64,000 nt of DNA from JADJVL01 sp046331545 (lineage in GTDB: Bacteria; Acidobacteriota; Holophagae; Holophagales; Holophagaceae). A model generated the notes under the pieces. It made no database searches. It saw only the letters and a list, made by a program, of their open reading frames with translations, and was not told where the DNA came from. A program made the translations under genes and the position numbers. The stretch is taken from positions 2,356,001 through 2,420,000 of the forward strand of contig JAXLQR010000002.1 of NCBI GenBank assembly GCA_046331545.1, in the 5' to 3' direction. Of this stretch, positions 9,258 to 17,493 are shown in pieces; positions within the stretch are counted from its first letter, which is position 1, and each line of letters begins with the position of its first letter.

Positions 9258-10039
9258 TTCTTCTGAGAGGAGCGTGTCTGGATCGATCTCCGCCGACGAG
9301 CGGTGAGAATGGCTGACATTCGCGGCGTGGTCCGGGAAAGGTCGCCTCATGGCGATGCTGGGGATCTAGCAGTCCCAAGGTAAGCTCCGCGCTGTTCTGC
9401 GTCCGCGGTTTGAGCGCGATCTCAGCGTGCGGTGTCGTGAGTCCTCGCCCCCGGGAGACGCTTTGCGCGATGCCCGTAAAGATGAGAAGTGGTCTAGGAC
9501 TAGAAAACACAATCAACGTGACGAAGATGAGAAGTGGTTTAGGACGGTCTAAACAGCAGATTGAAAAGATGTATAAATTAAAAAAATTCAATTACATAGA
9601 TTCGATCTCAGTAGAGCTAATCAACTTCACAGACGAGTAAACCCAGCTATCAATCAAAGCGTAGACGACAAAAAAATATTGATATAAAAGAGCTTAGAAA
9701 TAATTGCTGGGATCTACGGCGTGATCAGGACATTTCTCAAAGAAATGTATTGCCGGTTACAGATGCTCTGGTCATCCTGTTGTTCTCGTAGCGTCACCCA
9801 AGTTGACCCGGGGGGTTCGTTCCAGCCCACCCACCACACCGATCCCTCTGGCTTCGACCAGAGGCCCAATGCGGCAAGGCCCGAGATGAGCGCGAACTCA
9901 ACTCGGGGCCCATGCAGAAGGGAGGACAGAGACCTAACTGCTAACACCCACCCTCAGGGAGTCCGAACCAGGTTACAAGGCCGCGGAATTCGGTGCTCCC
10001 CGGGGGAAACTTTATCCATTTCCTCGTAAGGATACAACC
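9258..10039. other. Non-coding/remnant region with direct repeats and an AT-rich patch
   Basis: No convincing gene is seen in this 782-base stretch. The first 200 bases are GC-rich. A 22-base direct repeat (9479-9500 and 9524-9545) follows, then an AT-rich patch (about 9550-9740) quite unlike the chromosome, then GC-rich sequence again to the next gene. Short open frames here (76-102 codons) have no recognisable domain and no good ribosome sites. The pattern is most simply read as debris from mobile-element insertion. Confidence 0.5.
9479..9545. repeat. Two direct copies of a 22-bp repeat, possible IS21-type multiple terminal repeats
   Basis: AAGATGAGAAGTGGTCTAGG plus AC at 9479-9500 recurs at 9524-9545 with a single C-to-T change, 45 bases apart. 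A small palindrome, GTTTAG then six bases then CTAAAC (9537-9554), overlaps the second copy. IS21-family elements carry such tandem, roughly 20-bp terminal repeats near their ends. No istA or istB gene remains nearby, so if this is an IS end it is a solo remnant. Confidence 0.45.
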
Positions 10040-10507
10040 GTGATTTGGAAGCCCCAGGAGCTGCTTGTTCAACTTGTGTCAATGCGCAGCCAACTCGACC
10101 AGGCCATCATCCTATTTCATGACCTCTTCATTGGGAAAGGCACCTCGCCGGCCGGGCCGCCTCTAGCAATTCGCCTCCGACCTGTCGTGAGGTTGGTTGA
10201 GGGCAAGCGGAAGGGAAGGGACACCACCAGCCCTTTGAAAGAGTCTCACTCCGCCAAGTCCAAGCAGGCGAGACCTCGCCCAGCCGTGTATGAAGGTCTC
10301 GTGGCCTGGGAGGCCGTGGAGAAATTTCTGATCTCCCGAGGATCGCCAGCAAAGACCGCGGAGATTGCTGCCGCACTTGCTCGAGACGGATTCAAATCGA
10401 CCGCCAAAAGCCTTCGAAGTTTCCTTTTTCAGGTTATGAGAAAGAAGCCGAGGGTGTTCAGTCGCCCCGGTCGCGGCCTCTGGGGGCTGACGGCGTGGGA
10501 TGACTAA
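10040..10507 (+). CDS. Hypothetical protein with C-terminal winged-helix (HARE-HTH-like) domain
   Basis: This 155-residue protein has no known homologue that I recognise by name. The N-terminal half is a short helix (LVSMRSQLDQAIILF) followed by a basic linker. The last 65 residues, from AWEAVEKFLISRG through TAEIAAALARDGF to RKKPRVFSRPGRGLWGL, have the layout of a HARE-HTH/RpoE-delta-type winged helix: three helices, then a beta wing ending in 'G.WGL'. This predicts DNA or RNA-polymerase contact. The start is GTG with AAGGA eight bases upstream. The 3' end overlaps the convergent XRE gene by 50 bases. It lies in the mobile islet, so horizontal origin is likely. Confidence 0.6.
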   Translation: MIWKPQELLVQLVSMRSQLDQAIILFHDLFIGKGTSPAGPPLAIRLRPVVRLVEGKRKGRDTTSPLKESHSAKSKQARPRPAVYEGLVAWEAVEKFLISRGSPAKTAEIAAALARDGFKSTAKSLRSFLFQVMRKKPRVFSRPGRGLWGLTAWDD

Positions 10508-11045
10508 TTTTTATTTCATGTGGGGGGGGTGACCAGGCTGGGCTAGCGCCAACATTGAAGTTGGTGCTGACACTGATCTCGGCCGCCCCCTCAAAGAACG
10601 CCTCGCATTCCTCCAAGGTTTTGTCCTCCGCGTCAAAGCCCTTCTCGACCCCCAGGAGGTAAAGCAGTTCGGTGAGTTCTGCTGGGTCCAATCCTCCAGA
10701 CGGGTATTTGTCCGATATGTATCGGAACGCGAATGTTGCGCAAGCCTTCAGGAGGGGCGCTGAGAATTTAGGGCGTCGCTCGGCCCCTGAAGTGGCCTGA
10801 CTGTCTCCTTCCCCAGTGGCAAGCCACAAGAACGAAATCCCCATGGCGTTCGCGAGGGAGTAAAGGCCATCAACGCCAGGCGTGCGGTTCGAGATCTCCC
10901 ATTGGGCGATCTGGGCCTTTGAATGCCCGCTCATATCAGAGAGTGCTTGCTGGGTAAGCCCAAGGACCTTTCGGGCTTCCCGAATCCTGCCTCCGATGCC
11001 TTCTGAGATTTTCTGGGGAGCTGCCCCTTGACGTTTACGGCTCAA
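10458..11045 (-). CDS. XRE-family transcriptional regulator
   Basis: This 195-residue protein has an N-terminal Cro/CI-type helix-turn-helix at about residues 18-75: IREARKVLGLTQQALSDMSG, then SKAQIAQWEISNRTPGVDGL and ANAMGISFLWLATG. The C-terminal part (about 90-195) has no recognised peptidase or ligand domain and ends in a polar tail. The start is TTG with AGGAGG eight bases upstream. A palindrome at 11067-11082 lies 21 bases upstream of the start codon and is the likely autoregulatory operator. The gene is convergent with the winged-helix gene and divergent from the transposase. Confidence 0.85.
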   Translation of the reverse strand: MSRKRQGAAPQKISEGIGGRIREARKVLGLTQQALSDMSGHSKAQIAQWEISNRTPGVDGLYSLANAMGISFLWLATGEGDSQATSGAERRPKFSAPLLKACATFAFRYISDKYPSGGLDPAELTELLYLLGVEKGFDAEDKTLEECEAFFEGAAEISVSTNFNVGASPAWSPPPHEIKISHPTPSAPRGRDRGD

Positions 11046-11066
11046 GGTCCGATCCTCCTGATATTA

Positions 11067-11082
11067 ATTAGCGAACGCTAAT
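11067..11082. promoter_or_regulatory. Palindromic operator candidate for the XRE repressor
   Basis: ATTAGCG-AA-CGCTAAT is a perfect 7-base inverted repeat with a 2-base centre. It sits directly upstream of the XRE ribosome-binding site, in a locally AT-rich stretch. A short palindrome at this position is what Cro/CI-like dimers bind, so negative autoregulation is inferred. Confidence 0.6.
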
Positions 11083-11174
11083 CATAAGGCTCGAAACTGA
11101 AAGGGACAATAGGCAGAATCACGTGGGGGGCAATGGTAAATCCAATCACCCAACTCAAAAAATAACATGAAAAA

Positions 11175-11196
11175 GGGCGAGCCTGCAAGCCCGCCC
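11175..11196 (-). terminator. Leftward-reading hairpin with T5 tract upstream of the transposase
   Basis: GGGCgaGC-ctgcaa-GCccGCCC forms a stem-loop. On the minus strand it is followed by TTTTT, so it reads as an intrinsic terminator for transcripts coming leftward out of the insertion element toward the XRE gene. Confidence 0.45.
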
Positions 11197-11237
11197 CCCC
11201 TCAAATGCCGGTGGATCGGCAAAGGAGATGTCGCGTT

Positions 11238-12698
11238 ATGGGCACGACACGGAGAGAATCTACCCCCAGCTCAGGGACCGAGCAAGCTGCCGCCAATACG
11301 GTGGCGCTCGCGAACGAGTACGACCGACTGATGAAACAGACCCGGTCAACTTTCCGGCGCAAGGAGACTTTCGAGCGGATATCCCGTGTTGTCACAGGGC
11401 TTTTGGCCTGTTTTGGCCGAGCCACGATCACTAATTCGATCATGTTCCGGGGCGACTTCGACAAGGACTGGAGCCAGGATTATCGGGTTTTCAGCGAACC
11501 CTCTTGGGAGGCCGCTGACCTCTTCATTCCTCCCTTCCGGGCAGCCATGGAGGAGTTGCCAGAGGGGGCGCCGGTCGAAGTGGCACTCGATGACACCTGC
11601 CTGCCGAAGACCGGGAAAAAAATTCCCCAAGCCCGCTGGTGCCACGATCCCCTCGCCCCGAAGTTCACCCCCCTCCCGATTCAATGGGGCCTCCGGATGT
11701 TGCATGCCGCGATTGTGCTTCCGCACTATGTAGGCCACCGTCCCTACGCCATCAGTATTGGTTTTGAGCCGGTCCCAGCAGCTCCCAAGTTGAAATCCGG
11801 GGTTACGCTGACCGAGGAGGAGGAGGAGTCATTCGAGGCTTTTAGAGCCGAGTCCTCCCTCCCCGAACGGGCAGTCAAGCTCATCCATCGTCTTCGTCGC
11901 ACGATGGATGACCTGGGCCATGCCGACCGTGTGCTGATCATGGTCGTTGATGGGAGCTACATGACTGGGAAGGTGGTCGAGCACCTCCCGGACCGGACCA
12001 TCATCATTGGGCGGTTCAGGAAGAACGCCTGCCTCTTCGCTCCCTTGAAACAGAAGAAGGGGAAGCGGATCTACGGGGAAGCGCTTCCAACTCCTGAGCA
12101 AATCCGGGCGGACCGAAAGGTGCGCAACCAGACCGGAGAGTTCCACTTCGGTGGTGGGCTTCGGTTAGCTCGATACAAAGAGGTAAAGCGTGTGCTCTGG
12201 AAAGGAACGCACGCGACACCCATGCGCCTCCTGATCGTGATGCCCCTGCCGCGATTCAAGGGAATGCGGAAAAATCGCGGGTACACCCAACCGGCCTACT
12301 TGCTGACCAACGAACTCTCTGCCCCGGCGAGCGAACTCATCCAAAGCTATTTCAATCGTTGGATGATTGAGTGCCTCCACAAGGACCTCAAGTCTGGCGT
12401 GGGTGTTGGTGATGTCCAAGCGTTTGGCGAGGAGTCGAACGAGCGCGTCCACACTGCGACCGTGGCTGCCTATTCCATGCTGCTGGTTGCCGGGCTTCGC
12501 GTATATGGGGGCGAACGGACGAGCAGCTTCCCGGTGTTGAACGCCTGGCGAAGGGGCAAACCTCCGACCAGGCTGAGCATGCACGACCTGATGTGCGCCT
12601 TCCGAAACGGACTGGCCCTGACGAAGTTCTTCCGCAACCACGTGTCCAAACCCAAAGGCTACGTGCTCAGCCGGCGCGAACTTCACACCGCAGCCTGA
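11238..12698 (+). CDS. IS701-like DDE transposase
   Basis: This 486-residue transposase is of the IS4/IS701 superfamily. Candidate catalytic residues are D in VEVALDDTCLPKTGKK, D in LIMVVDGSYMTG, and E in RWMIECLHKDLKSGVGVGD, the YREK-like C-terminal motif. An insertion element of this type is normally a single-gene unit of about 1.5-1.7 kb. The preferred ATG has AAGGAG ten bases upstream; an in-frame ATG at 11205 has no ribosome site. The gene appears intact. I could not define terminal inverted repeats by eye. GC content is lower than the flanking core genes, consistent with acquisition. Confidence 0.82.
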   Translation: MGTTRRESTPSSGTEQAAANTVALANEYDRLMKQTRSTFRRKETFERISRVVTGLLACFGRATITNSIMFRGDFDKDWSQDYRVFSEPSWEAADLFIPPFRAAMEELPEGAPVEVALDDTCLPKTGKKIPQARWCHDPLAPKFTPLPIQWGLRMLHAAIVLPHYVGHRPYAISIGFEPVPAAPKLKSGVTLTEEEEESFEAFRAESSLPERAVKLIHRLRRTMDDLGHADRVLIMVVDGSYMTGKVVEHLPDRTIIIGRFRKNACLFAPLKQKKGKRIYGEALPTPEQIRADRKVRNQTGEFHFGGGLRLARYKEVKRVLWKGTHATPMRLLIVMPLPRFKGMRKNRGYTQPAYLLTNELSAPASELIQSYFNRWMIECLHKDLKSGVGVGDVQAFGEESNERVHTATVAAYSMLLVAGLRVYGGERTSSFPVLNAWRRGKPPTRLSMHDLMCAFRNGLALTKFFRNHVSKPKGYVLSRRELHTAA

Positions 12699-12717
12699 AA
12701 TCCAGCACTCGACCCCT

Positions 12718-12737
12718 CAGCCCCTTTCGAGGGGCTG
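12718..12737 (+). terminator. Hairpin just downstream of the transposase stop
   Basis: CAGCCCC-tttcga-GGGGCTG is a perfect 7-bp stem beginning 20 bases after the transposase stop codon. There is no T tract, so it may act as an RNA 3'-end stabiliser or part of the element end rather than a strong intrinsic terminator. Confidence 0.4.
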
Positions 12738-12885
12738 CGGGAGCATCTGGCCACAGAGCGATTTCAGTCCAACAAGACCTCCCCCATTCCGAAAACCACC
12801 CCTCTGACCGCTCTCGATACCCCCAGAAGGACCTCGTTGTGTCTTCTGGGTCACTTCCAAAGGAGTTGCCTGGTTCAGATCGGGA

Positions 12886-12927
12886 GAAAAAGGTGGAACG
12901 GGTACCAGGACCCGTTCCACCTTTTTC
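12886..12927. terminator. Perfect 18-bp inverted repeat, bidirectional intrinsic terminator
   Basis: GAAAAAGGTGGAACGGGT, a 6-base loop, then its exact reverse complement. The stem is flanked by A5 on one side and T5 on the other, so it reads as an intrinsic terminator in both directions. It lies between the transposase (rightward) and infB (leftward) and would insulate each from the other. Confidence 0.75.
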
Positions 12928-12983
12928 GTAGGAACCCGAATGGGGGCAACGATGGATTCCCCGGGAACCCACCAATCTTTAGT

Positions 12984-13008
12984 CGAGGGCCCGCGTCGCG
13001 GGCCCTCG
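12984..13008 (-). terminator. 12-bp GC-rich hairpin after infB
   Basis: CGAGGGCCCGCG-T-CGCGGGCCCTCG is a perfect 12-bp inverted repeat 17 bases beyond the infB stop. It is the probable 3' boundary of the rimP-nusA-infB transcript, but only a weak T tract follows on the minus strand. Confidence 0.6.
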
Positions 13009-13025
13009 AGGCGGGGAGGCGCGGC

Positions 13026-16000
13026 TCAGCTGAGGCTGGTGGCGACCACGCGCTCCATGGTGAAGAACTCGAGGACGTCGCCTTCCTTGAGGTCGTTCCA
13101 GCCTTCGACGCCAATGCCGCAGTCCAGGCCGTTCTTGACCTCGTGCACGTCCTCCTTGAAGCGCTTGAGGCTGGAGAGGGATCCCGTGTGGAGGACCTCG
13201 CCGCCGCGCTTGACGCGGACCTTGTAGCCCTTCTGGACCTTGCCCTCGGTGACGAAGGAGCCGGCGATGGCGGTGCGGCCGATCTTGAAGATCTGGCGCA
13301 CCTCGGCCTGGCCCTGGACCGTCTCCTTCTCGGTGGCGTCCAGCAGGCCCACCATGGCCGCCTCGATCTCCTCGGTGACCTTGTAGATGATGTCGTGGTA
13401 CCGGATGTCCACGCCCTCCTCCTGGGCCAGCTCCTCCGCCTTGCGCTCGGGCTTGGTGTGGAAGGCGAGGATGATGGCCTTCGAGGCCTCCGCCAGCAGG
13501 ACGTCGTTCTCGTTCACGGTGCCCACGGCGGCGTGGATGATCCGCGTGCGCACCTTGTCGGTGCTGAGCTTCTCGAGCTGGCCCACCAGGGACTCCACGG
13601 AGCCCTGGGTGTCGCCCTTGATGATGAGGGGCAGCTCCTTGACCATGCCCTCCTTCATGGTGCTGAAGATGTTCTCCAGGGTGACGCGCTGCTTGGCCAG
13701 CGCGGCGGCCTTGAGCTTCTCCTGGCGGAACTGGACGATCTGCCGGGCCTTGCCCTCGTCCTCCACGATCTGGAAGTTGTCGCCGGCGGAGGGCACGCCC
13801 TCGAAGCCGAGGATCTGCACCGCGGTGGAGGGGCCGGACTCGGAGACGCGCTCGCCCAGATCGTCGAACATGGCGCGGACGCGGCCCATCGTGGCGCCGG
13901 CCACGAAGACGTCGCCCTGGCGCAGGGTGCCGTTCTGGATGAGCACCGTGGCGACGGCGCCCCGGCCCTTGTCCAGGCGGCCTTCCAGGATGGAACCCGC
14001 GGCGGGGCAGTCGTAGACGGCCTTGAGCTCCTTGAGGTCGGCCACCAGGAGCAGCGTCTCGAGCAGCTCGTCCAGGCCCTGGCGGGTCTTGGCGGACACT
14101 TGGACCGCCGGGACGTCGCCGCCGTAGGCTTCCGTCTGGACGCCGTGCTGGAGCAGGCCCTGCTGGACCTTGTCCGGGTTGGCGCCGGGCTTGTCGATCT
14201 TGTTGACGGCCACCACCAGCGGGACCTCGGCGGCCTTGGCGTGGTTGATGGACTCCACGGTCTGGGGCATGACGCCGTCGTCGGCCGCCACCACGAGGAT
14301 GGCGATGTCGGTGACCTTGGCGCCCCGGGCGCGCATCTTGGTGAAGGCCTCGTGGCCCGGCGTGTCGAGGAAGACCACCTGGCGCATCTCGCCCGTGTTG
14401 GGGTCCTTCACGTCGACGTGGTAGGCGCCGATGTGCTGGGTGATGCCGCCCGCCTCGCCGGCCGCCACCTTGGTCTTGCGGATGGCGTCCAGCAGCGAGG
14501 TCTTGCCGTGGTCCACGTGGCCCATGATGGTGACCACGGGGGAGCGGGGCAGCTTCTCGCCCTGCACCTCGCCGCCCTCCTCGGCGGTCATCTGCACGTC
14601 CTCCTCGAAGGAGACGATGTCGGCGAGGTAGCCGAACTCGCGGGCGATCTCCTTCGCCAGCTCGGTGTCGAGGGGCTGGTTGATGGTGGCCATGATGCCG
14701 CGGTGGAGCAGCTTGGCCATCACGTCCTTGGCGGCGCGGTTGCACTTCTCGGCGAGCTCCTTGACGGTCACGCCCTCGGAGAGCATGACGATGCCGATCT
14801 CGTCCTCGACGAATTCCGTGGCCACCATCTGGGCGCGGGAGCGGGGCTGGCGGAGCTTGAGCTCGAGCTCCTGCTCCTCCTTCGTGAAGGGCCCCTTCTT
14901 CTTCTTGCCGCCCACCTGGGCGCCACGGCCGGGGCCCTTCTGGCTGTTCGGGTCGATGGGGCCGGGGGCGCCGCCGAGGCCGGGTCCACGCCCGCCGAAG
15001 CCGGGCCGGCCGGGCCCGCCGGGTCCGCGACCGGGACCGCCGGGCCCGCGGCCAGGTCCGCCGGGCCCGCGGCCGGGACCGCCGGGTCCGCGCCCGGGGC
15101 CGCCGGGTCCGCGGCCCGGACCGCCGGGTCCACGCCCGGGGCCCGCGCCGGCGGGACGCGCCGGGGGACGCTGGAGGTAGCGGGCCGGGGACTGGGGGCG
15201 CGGCGCCGGGGGTGGCGTGTCGGACATCTTGAGGCGGCTGAACCCCTGGTCGGGCTGGAGCTGCGAGACCGTCGGGAGGGCCGAGAGCCGCTTCGCGGTC
15301 GGGGAGGGTTCATGCCGCACCTCGCCCTTGCCCGTGTTGCTGGCCATGGGCAGCACCTTGCGCTCCTGGGCGGGCATGCCCGAACGCTGGATCTGGGAGG
15401 GCCTCGGCACCAGGGTGGTCCCCTTCGCGGCGGGGGCGGCGGGCGGCGCCTGGGGCGTGGCGGCCTGGGCCGGAGCCGGGGCGGGGGCCGGCGGGGCGGG
15501 GGCGGCGGGGGCGCCCGGGCGCTGGATGACGGCCCGGGCGCCGGGCTCGGGCCGGAGGCCCGCCGGCTTGGCCTGGGGAAGCTGGATGTAGCGGGCGGGC
15601 TCCTGGGGCTTGGCGGGCGCGGGCGCGGGGGCCTGGGAGATGCGGAGCTTCGAGAAGCCCGGTTCGGAGGCCGGGGCGGCCGCGGGGACCGGCGGCGGCA
15701 CCAGGGCCGTCGCCGGCGTCGCCGGGACCTCGTTCCGGGGCGCGTCCGCGGACGCGGCGGGGGCGGGCGTCGCATCCGCGGGCCCGGCGGAGGGAGGGGC
15801 GGGCGGGACCTCGGCCTTCTTCACGAGGACCGGCGCGGCCTTCGGCTCGGGGCGGGCCGCCTCGGGGGCGGGGGCCTCCGGGGCCGCCTTCACGACCTTC
15901 ACGCCGGCGGTGGGGCGGTGGAGGGCGAGCGGAGTGTCCTCCGCCCCCTTGGCCTTGGGATCCAGGACCCGGCGCAGCTGCGCGGCCTGGTCCTCGCTCA

Positions 16001-16109
16001 GGTTCGAGCTGTGGCTCTTGCCCGTGATGCCCAGGCGCTTCTCGAGGGCTTCGAGAACCGCCTGGTTGGAGACGCCGAGCTCTTTGGCGAATTGGTTGAT
16101 GCGGAGCAT
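13026..16109 (-). CDS. infB: Translation initiation factor IF-2
   Basis: This 1027-residue GTPase delivers initiator fMet-tRNA to the 30S subunit. Residues 1-50 form the IF2-N domain (LRINQFAKELGVSNQAVLEAL). A long, low-complexity Ala/Pro/Gly-rich linker follows, to about 430. The G domain has GHVDHGKTSLLDAIR (G1), DTPGHEAF (G3) and NKIDKP (G4). IF-2 beta-barrel domains and the C2 fMet-tRNA-binding domain complete the C-terminus, with RYHDIIYKV near 880. The linker includes six near-identical GRGPGGP repeats. It lies 58 bases after nusA in the usual rimP-nusA-infB order. Confidence 0.98.
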   Translation of the reverse strand: MLRINQFAKELGVSNQAVLEALEKRLGITGKSHSSNLSEDQAAQLRRVLDPKAKGAEDTPLALHRPTAGVKVVKAAPEAPAPEAARPEPKAAPVLVKKAEVPPAPPSAGPADATPAPAASADAPRNEVPATPATALVPPPVPAAAPASEPGFSKLRISQAPAPAPAKPQEPARYIQLPQAKPAGLRPEPGARAVIQRPGAPAAPAPPAPAPAPAQAATPQAPPAAPAAKGTTLVPRPSQIQRSGMPAQERKVLPMASNTGKGEVRHEPSPTAKRLSALPTVSQLQPDQGFSRLKMSDTPPPAPRPQSPARYLQRPPARPAGAGPGRGPGGPGRGPGGPGRGPGGPGRGPGGPGRGPGGPGRGPGGPGRPGFGGRGPGLGGAPGPIDPNSQKGPGRGAQVGGKKKKGPFTKEEQELELKLRQPRSRAQMVATEFVEDEIGIVMLSEGVTVKELAEKCNRAAKDVMAKLLHRGIMATINQPLDTELAKEIAREFGYLADIVSFEEDVQMTAEEGGEVQGEKLPRSPVVTIMGHVDHGKTSLLDAIRKTKVAAGEAGGITQHIGAYHVDVKDPNTGEMRQVVFLDTPGHEAFTKMRARGAKVTDIAILVVAADDGVMPQTVESINHAKAAEVPLVVAVNKIDKPGANPDKVQQGLLQHGVQTEAYGGDVPAVQVSAKTRQGLDELLETLLLVADLKELKAVYDCPAAGSILEGRLDKGRGAVATVLIQNGTLRQGDVFVAGATMGRVRAMFDDLGERVSESGPSTAVQILGFEGVPSAGDNFQIVEDEGKARQIVQFRQEKLKAAALAKQRVTLENIFSTMKEGMVKELPLIIKGDTQGSVESLVGQLEKLSTDKVRTRIIHAAVGTVNENDVLLAEASKAIILAFHTKPERKAEELAQEEGVDIRYHDIIYKVTEEIEAAMVGLLDATEKETVQGQAEVRQIFKIGRTAIAGSFVTEGKVQKGYKVRVKRGGEVLHTGSLSSLKRFKEDVHEVKNGLDCGIGVEGWNDLKEGDVLEFFTMERVVATSLS
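15021..15146 (-). repeat. 21-bp tandem repeat encoding GRGPGGP units in the IF-2 linker
   Basis: About six tandem copies of a 21-base unit, each opening gggtccgcg/gggcccgcg on the plus strand, encode a seven-residue Gly-Arg-Gly-Pro-rich unit in frame. Copies differ at scattered third positions. This is a slippage-prone minisatellite inside a disordered linker, so copy number may vary between strains. Confidence 0.85.
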
Positions 16110-16167
16110 GAACGCGGGATCCTCGGGTGGGTTGGCGGGGGGTGGAGGCGGAAGGGGCCGGAAGGGC

Positions 16168-17490
16168 TCAGCCGCCGAACTTCTCGTGGGCGGCGTCCAG
16201 GAGGCGGATGGCCAGCTCCTGGTCCACGCCCTCGACGCCCATCAGGACGTCGGCGGTGGCGTTGTAGAGGGCCTTGGCGTCGGCGAAGCCCGCGGCGGCG
16301 AGCCGGGTGGCGACGGCCTCGTCCAGGCCCTCGACGGCCAGCTCCTCCAGGAGCGTCGAGGCCGGGGCGGCCGCCTCGGCCCGCGGGGCGGGGGCCAGGT
16401 CCGGCAGGTCCCGGCCCAGGGCGGCCTCGGCCTCCCGGCGCTTCTCCTGCTCGCTGCGAACGTCGATGTTCCAGCCCGTGAGCTTCGCGGCGAGGCGCAC
16501 GTTCTGGCCCCGCTTGCCGATGGCGATGCTGAGCTGCTCGTCGTCCACCACCACCTCGACGCGGCGGTTCTCCAGGTCGGTGACCACCACGCGGATGGCC
16601 TTGGCCGGGTTGAGGGCGTTGGCGATGAACTGGGCCGCGTCGTCGTCGTAGCGGACGATGTCGATCTTCTCGTTCTTCAGCTCGCGGATGATGGCCTGCA
16701 CGCGGGAGCCCTTGAGGCCCACGCAGGCGCCCACCGGATCCACGTCGGGGTCGATGCTCTGGACGGCGACCTTCGCGCGGTCCCCGGCCTCCCGGACGCA
16801 GGAGCGGATCACCACCGTGCCGTCGTGGATCTCGGGCACCTCGCTCTCGAAGAGCTTCACCAGCAGCCGCGGGTCCGTGCGGCTCACCTGGACCTGGGGG
16901 TCCTTGGCGCTCTTGTCCACCGAGCTGATGACCACCTTGATGCGCTGGCCCTTGTCGAACCGGTCGCCGCGCAGGGCCTCGGAGCGGCGGAGCATGGACT
17001 CCACCCGGTCGATCTCGAGGATGATGGCGCTCTTCTCGAAGCGCTTCACCTCGGCCACCACCACTTCGCCGATGCGGTTGACGAACTCGCTGTAGATGCG
17101 CTCGCGCTCGGCCTCGCGGACCTTCTGCACCAGCACCTGCTTGGCGGCCTGGGCGGCGATGCGGCCCAGCTGGGTGGTGTCCTGGGGCAGCCAGAGGGTG
17201 TCGCCCTCCGCGGCGTCCGGATTCAGCTCCTGGGCCTCCTTGAGGCTGATCTCCAGGTCCTCCTCCTCCACCTCGGGCACGACGACCTTCAGGGCGTAGA
17301 CATGGAACTCGCCGGTCTCCCGGTCCATCTGGGCCTGGAAGTTGCCGTAGAAGTCCATCCCCTGGAAGTACTTCTCGGCCGCCTTCACGAGGGCCTCCTC
17401 CACGGCGCGGTACACCTCCTCCTCGGGGATGCCCTTCTCCGCGGCGATCATCTTCACGCTGTCGAAAAAGCTCGTTGCGACGGTTGCCAT
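16168..17490 (-). CDS. nusA: Transcription termination/antitermination protein NusA
   Basis: This 440-residue RNA-polymerase-associated factor modulates pausing, termination and antitermination. The N-terminal RNAP-binding domain starts MATVATSFFDSVKMIAAEKG. The S1 domain includes VAEVKRFEKSAIILEI. KH1 carries DPVGACVGLKGSRVQAI and KH2 carries ISIAIGKRGQNVRLA (IAIGKRGQN in the translation). A single C-terminal helix-hairpin-helix segment near 385-440 follows (LAVEGLDEAVATRLAAAGF). It is shorter than E. coli NusA (495), having one C-terminal repeat. It starts 4 bases from the rimP stop, so the two are co-translated. Confidence 0.97.
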   Translation of the reverse strand: MATVATSFFDSVKMIAAEKGIPEEEVYRAVEEALVKAAEKYFQGMDFYGNFQAQMDRETGEFHVYALKVVVPEVEEEDLEISLKEAQELNPDAAEGDTLWLPQDTTQLGRIAAQAAKQVLVQKVREAERERIYSEFVNRIGEVVVAEVKRFEKSAIILEIDRVESMLRRSEALRGDRFDKGQRIKVVISSVDKSAKDPQVQVSRTDPRLLVKLFESEVPEIHDGTVVIRSCVREAGDRAKVAVQSIDPDVDPVGACVGLKGSRVQAIIRELKNEKIDIVRYDDDAAQFIANALNPAKAIRVVVTDLENRRVEVVVDDEQLSIAIGKRGQNVRLAAKLTGWNIDVRSEQEKRREAEAALGRDLPDLAPAPRAEAAAPASTLLEELAVEGLDEAVATRLAAAGFADAKALYNATADVLMGVEGVDQELAIRLLDAAHEKFGG

Positions 17491-17493
17491 TGC

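Noticed and set aside
9410..10029. Short frames of 76-102 codons before the winged-helix gene
   Set aside because: They straddle the composition break and the direct repeats, have no ribosome sites and no domain similarity.
12837..16481. Very long open frame antisense to infB (1214 codons) and similar long frames opposite metH, the propeller gene and others
   Set aside because: High-GC third positions keep opposite-strand frames open. These translations are low-complexity (His/Val/Gly/Leu or Arg/Pro rich), and the sense strand carries well-known families.
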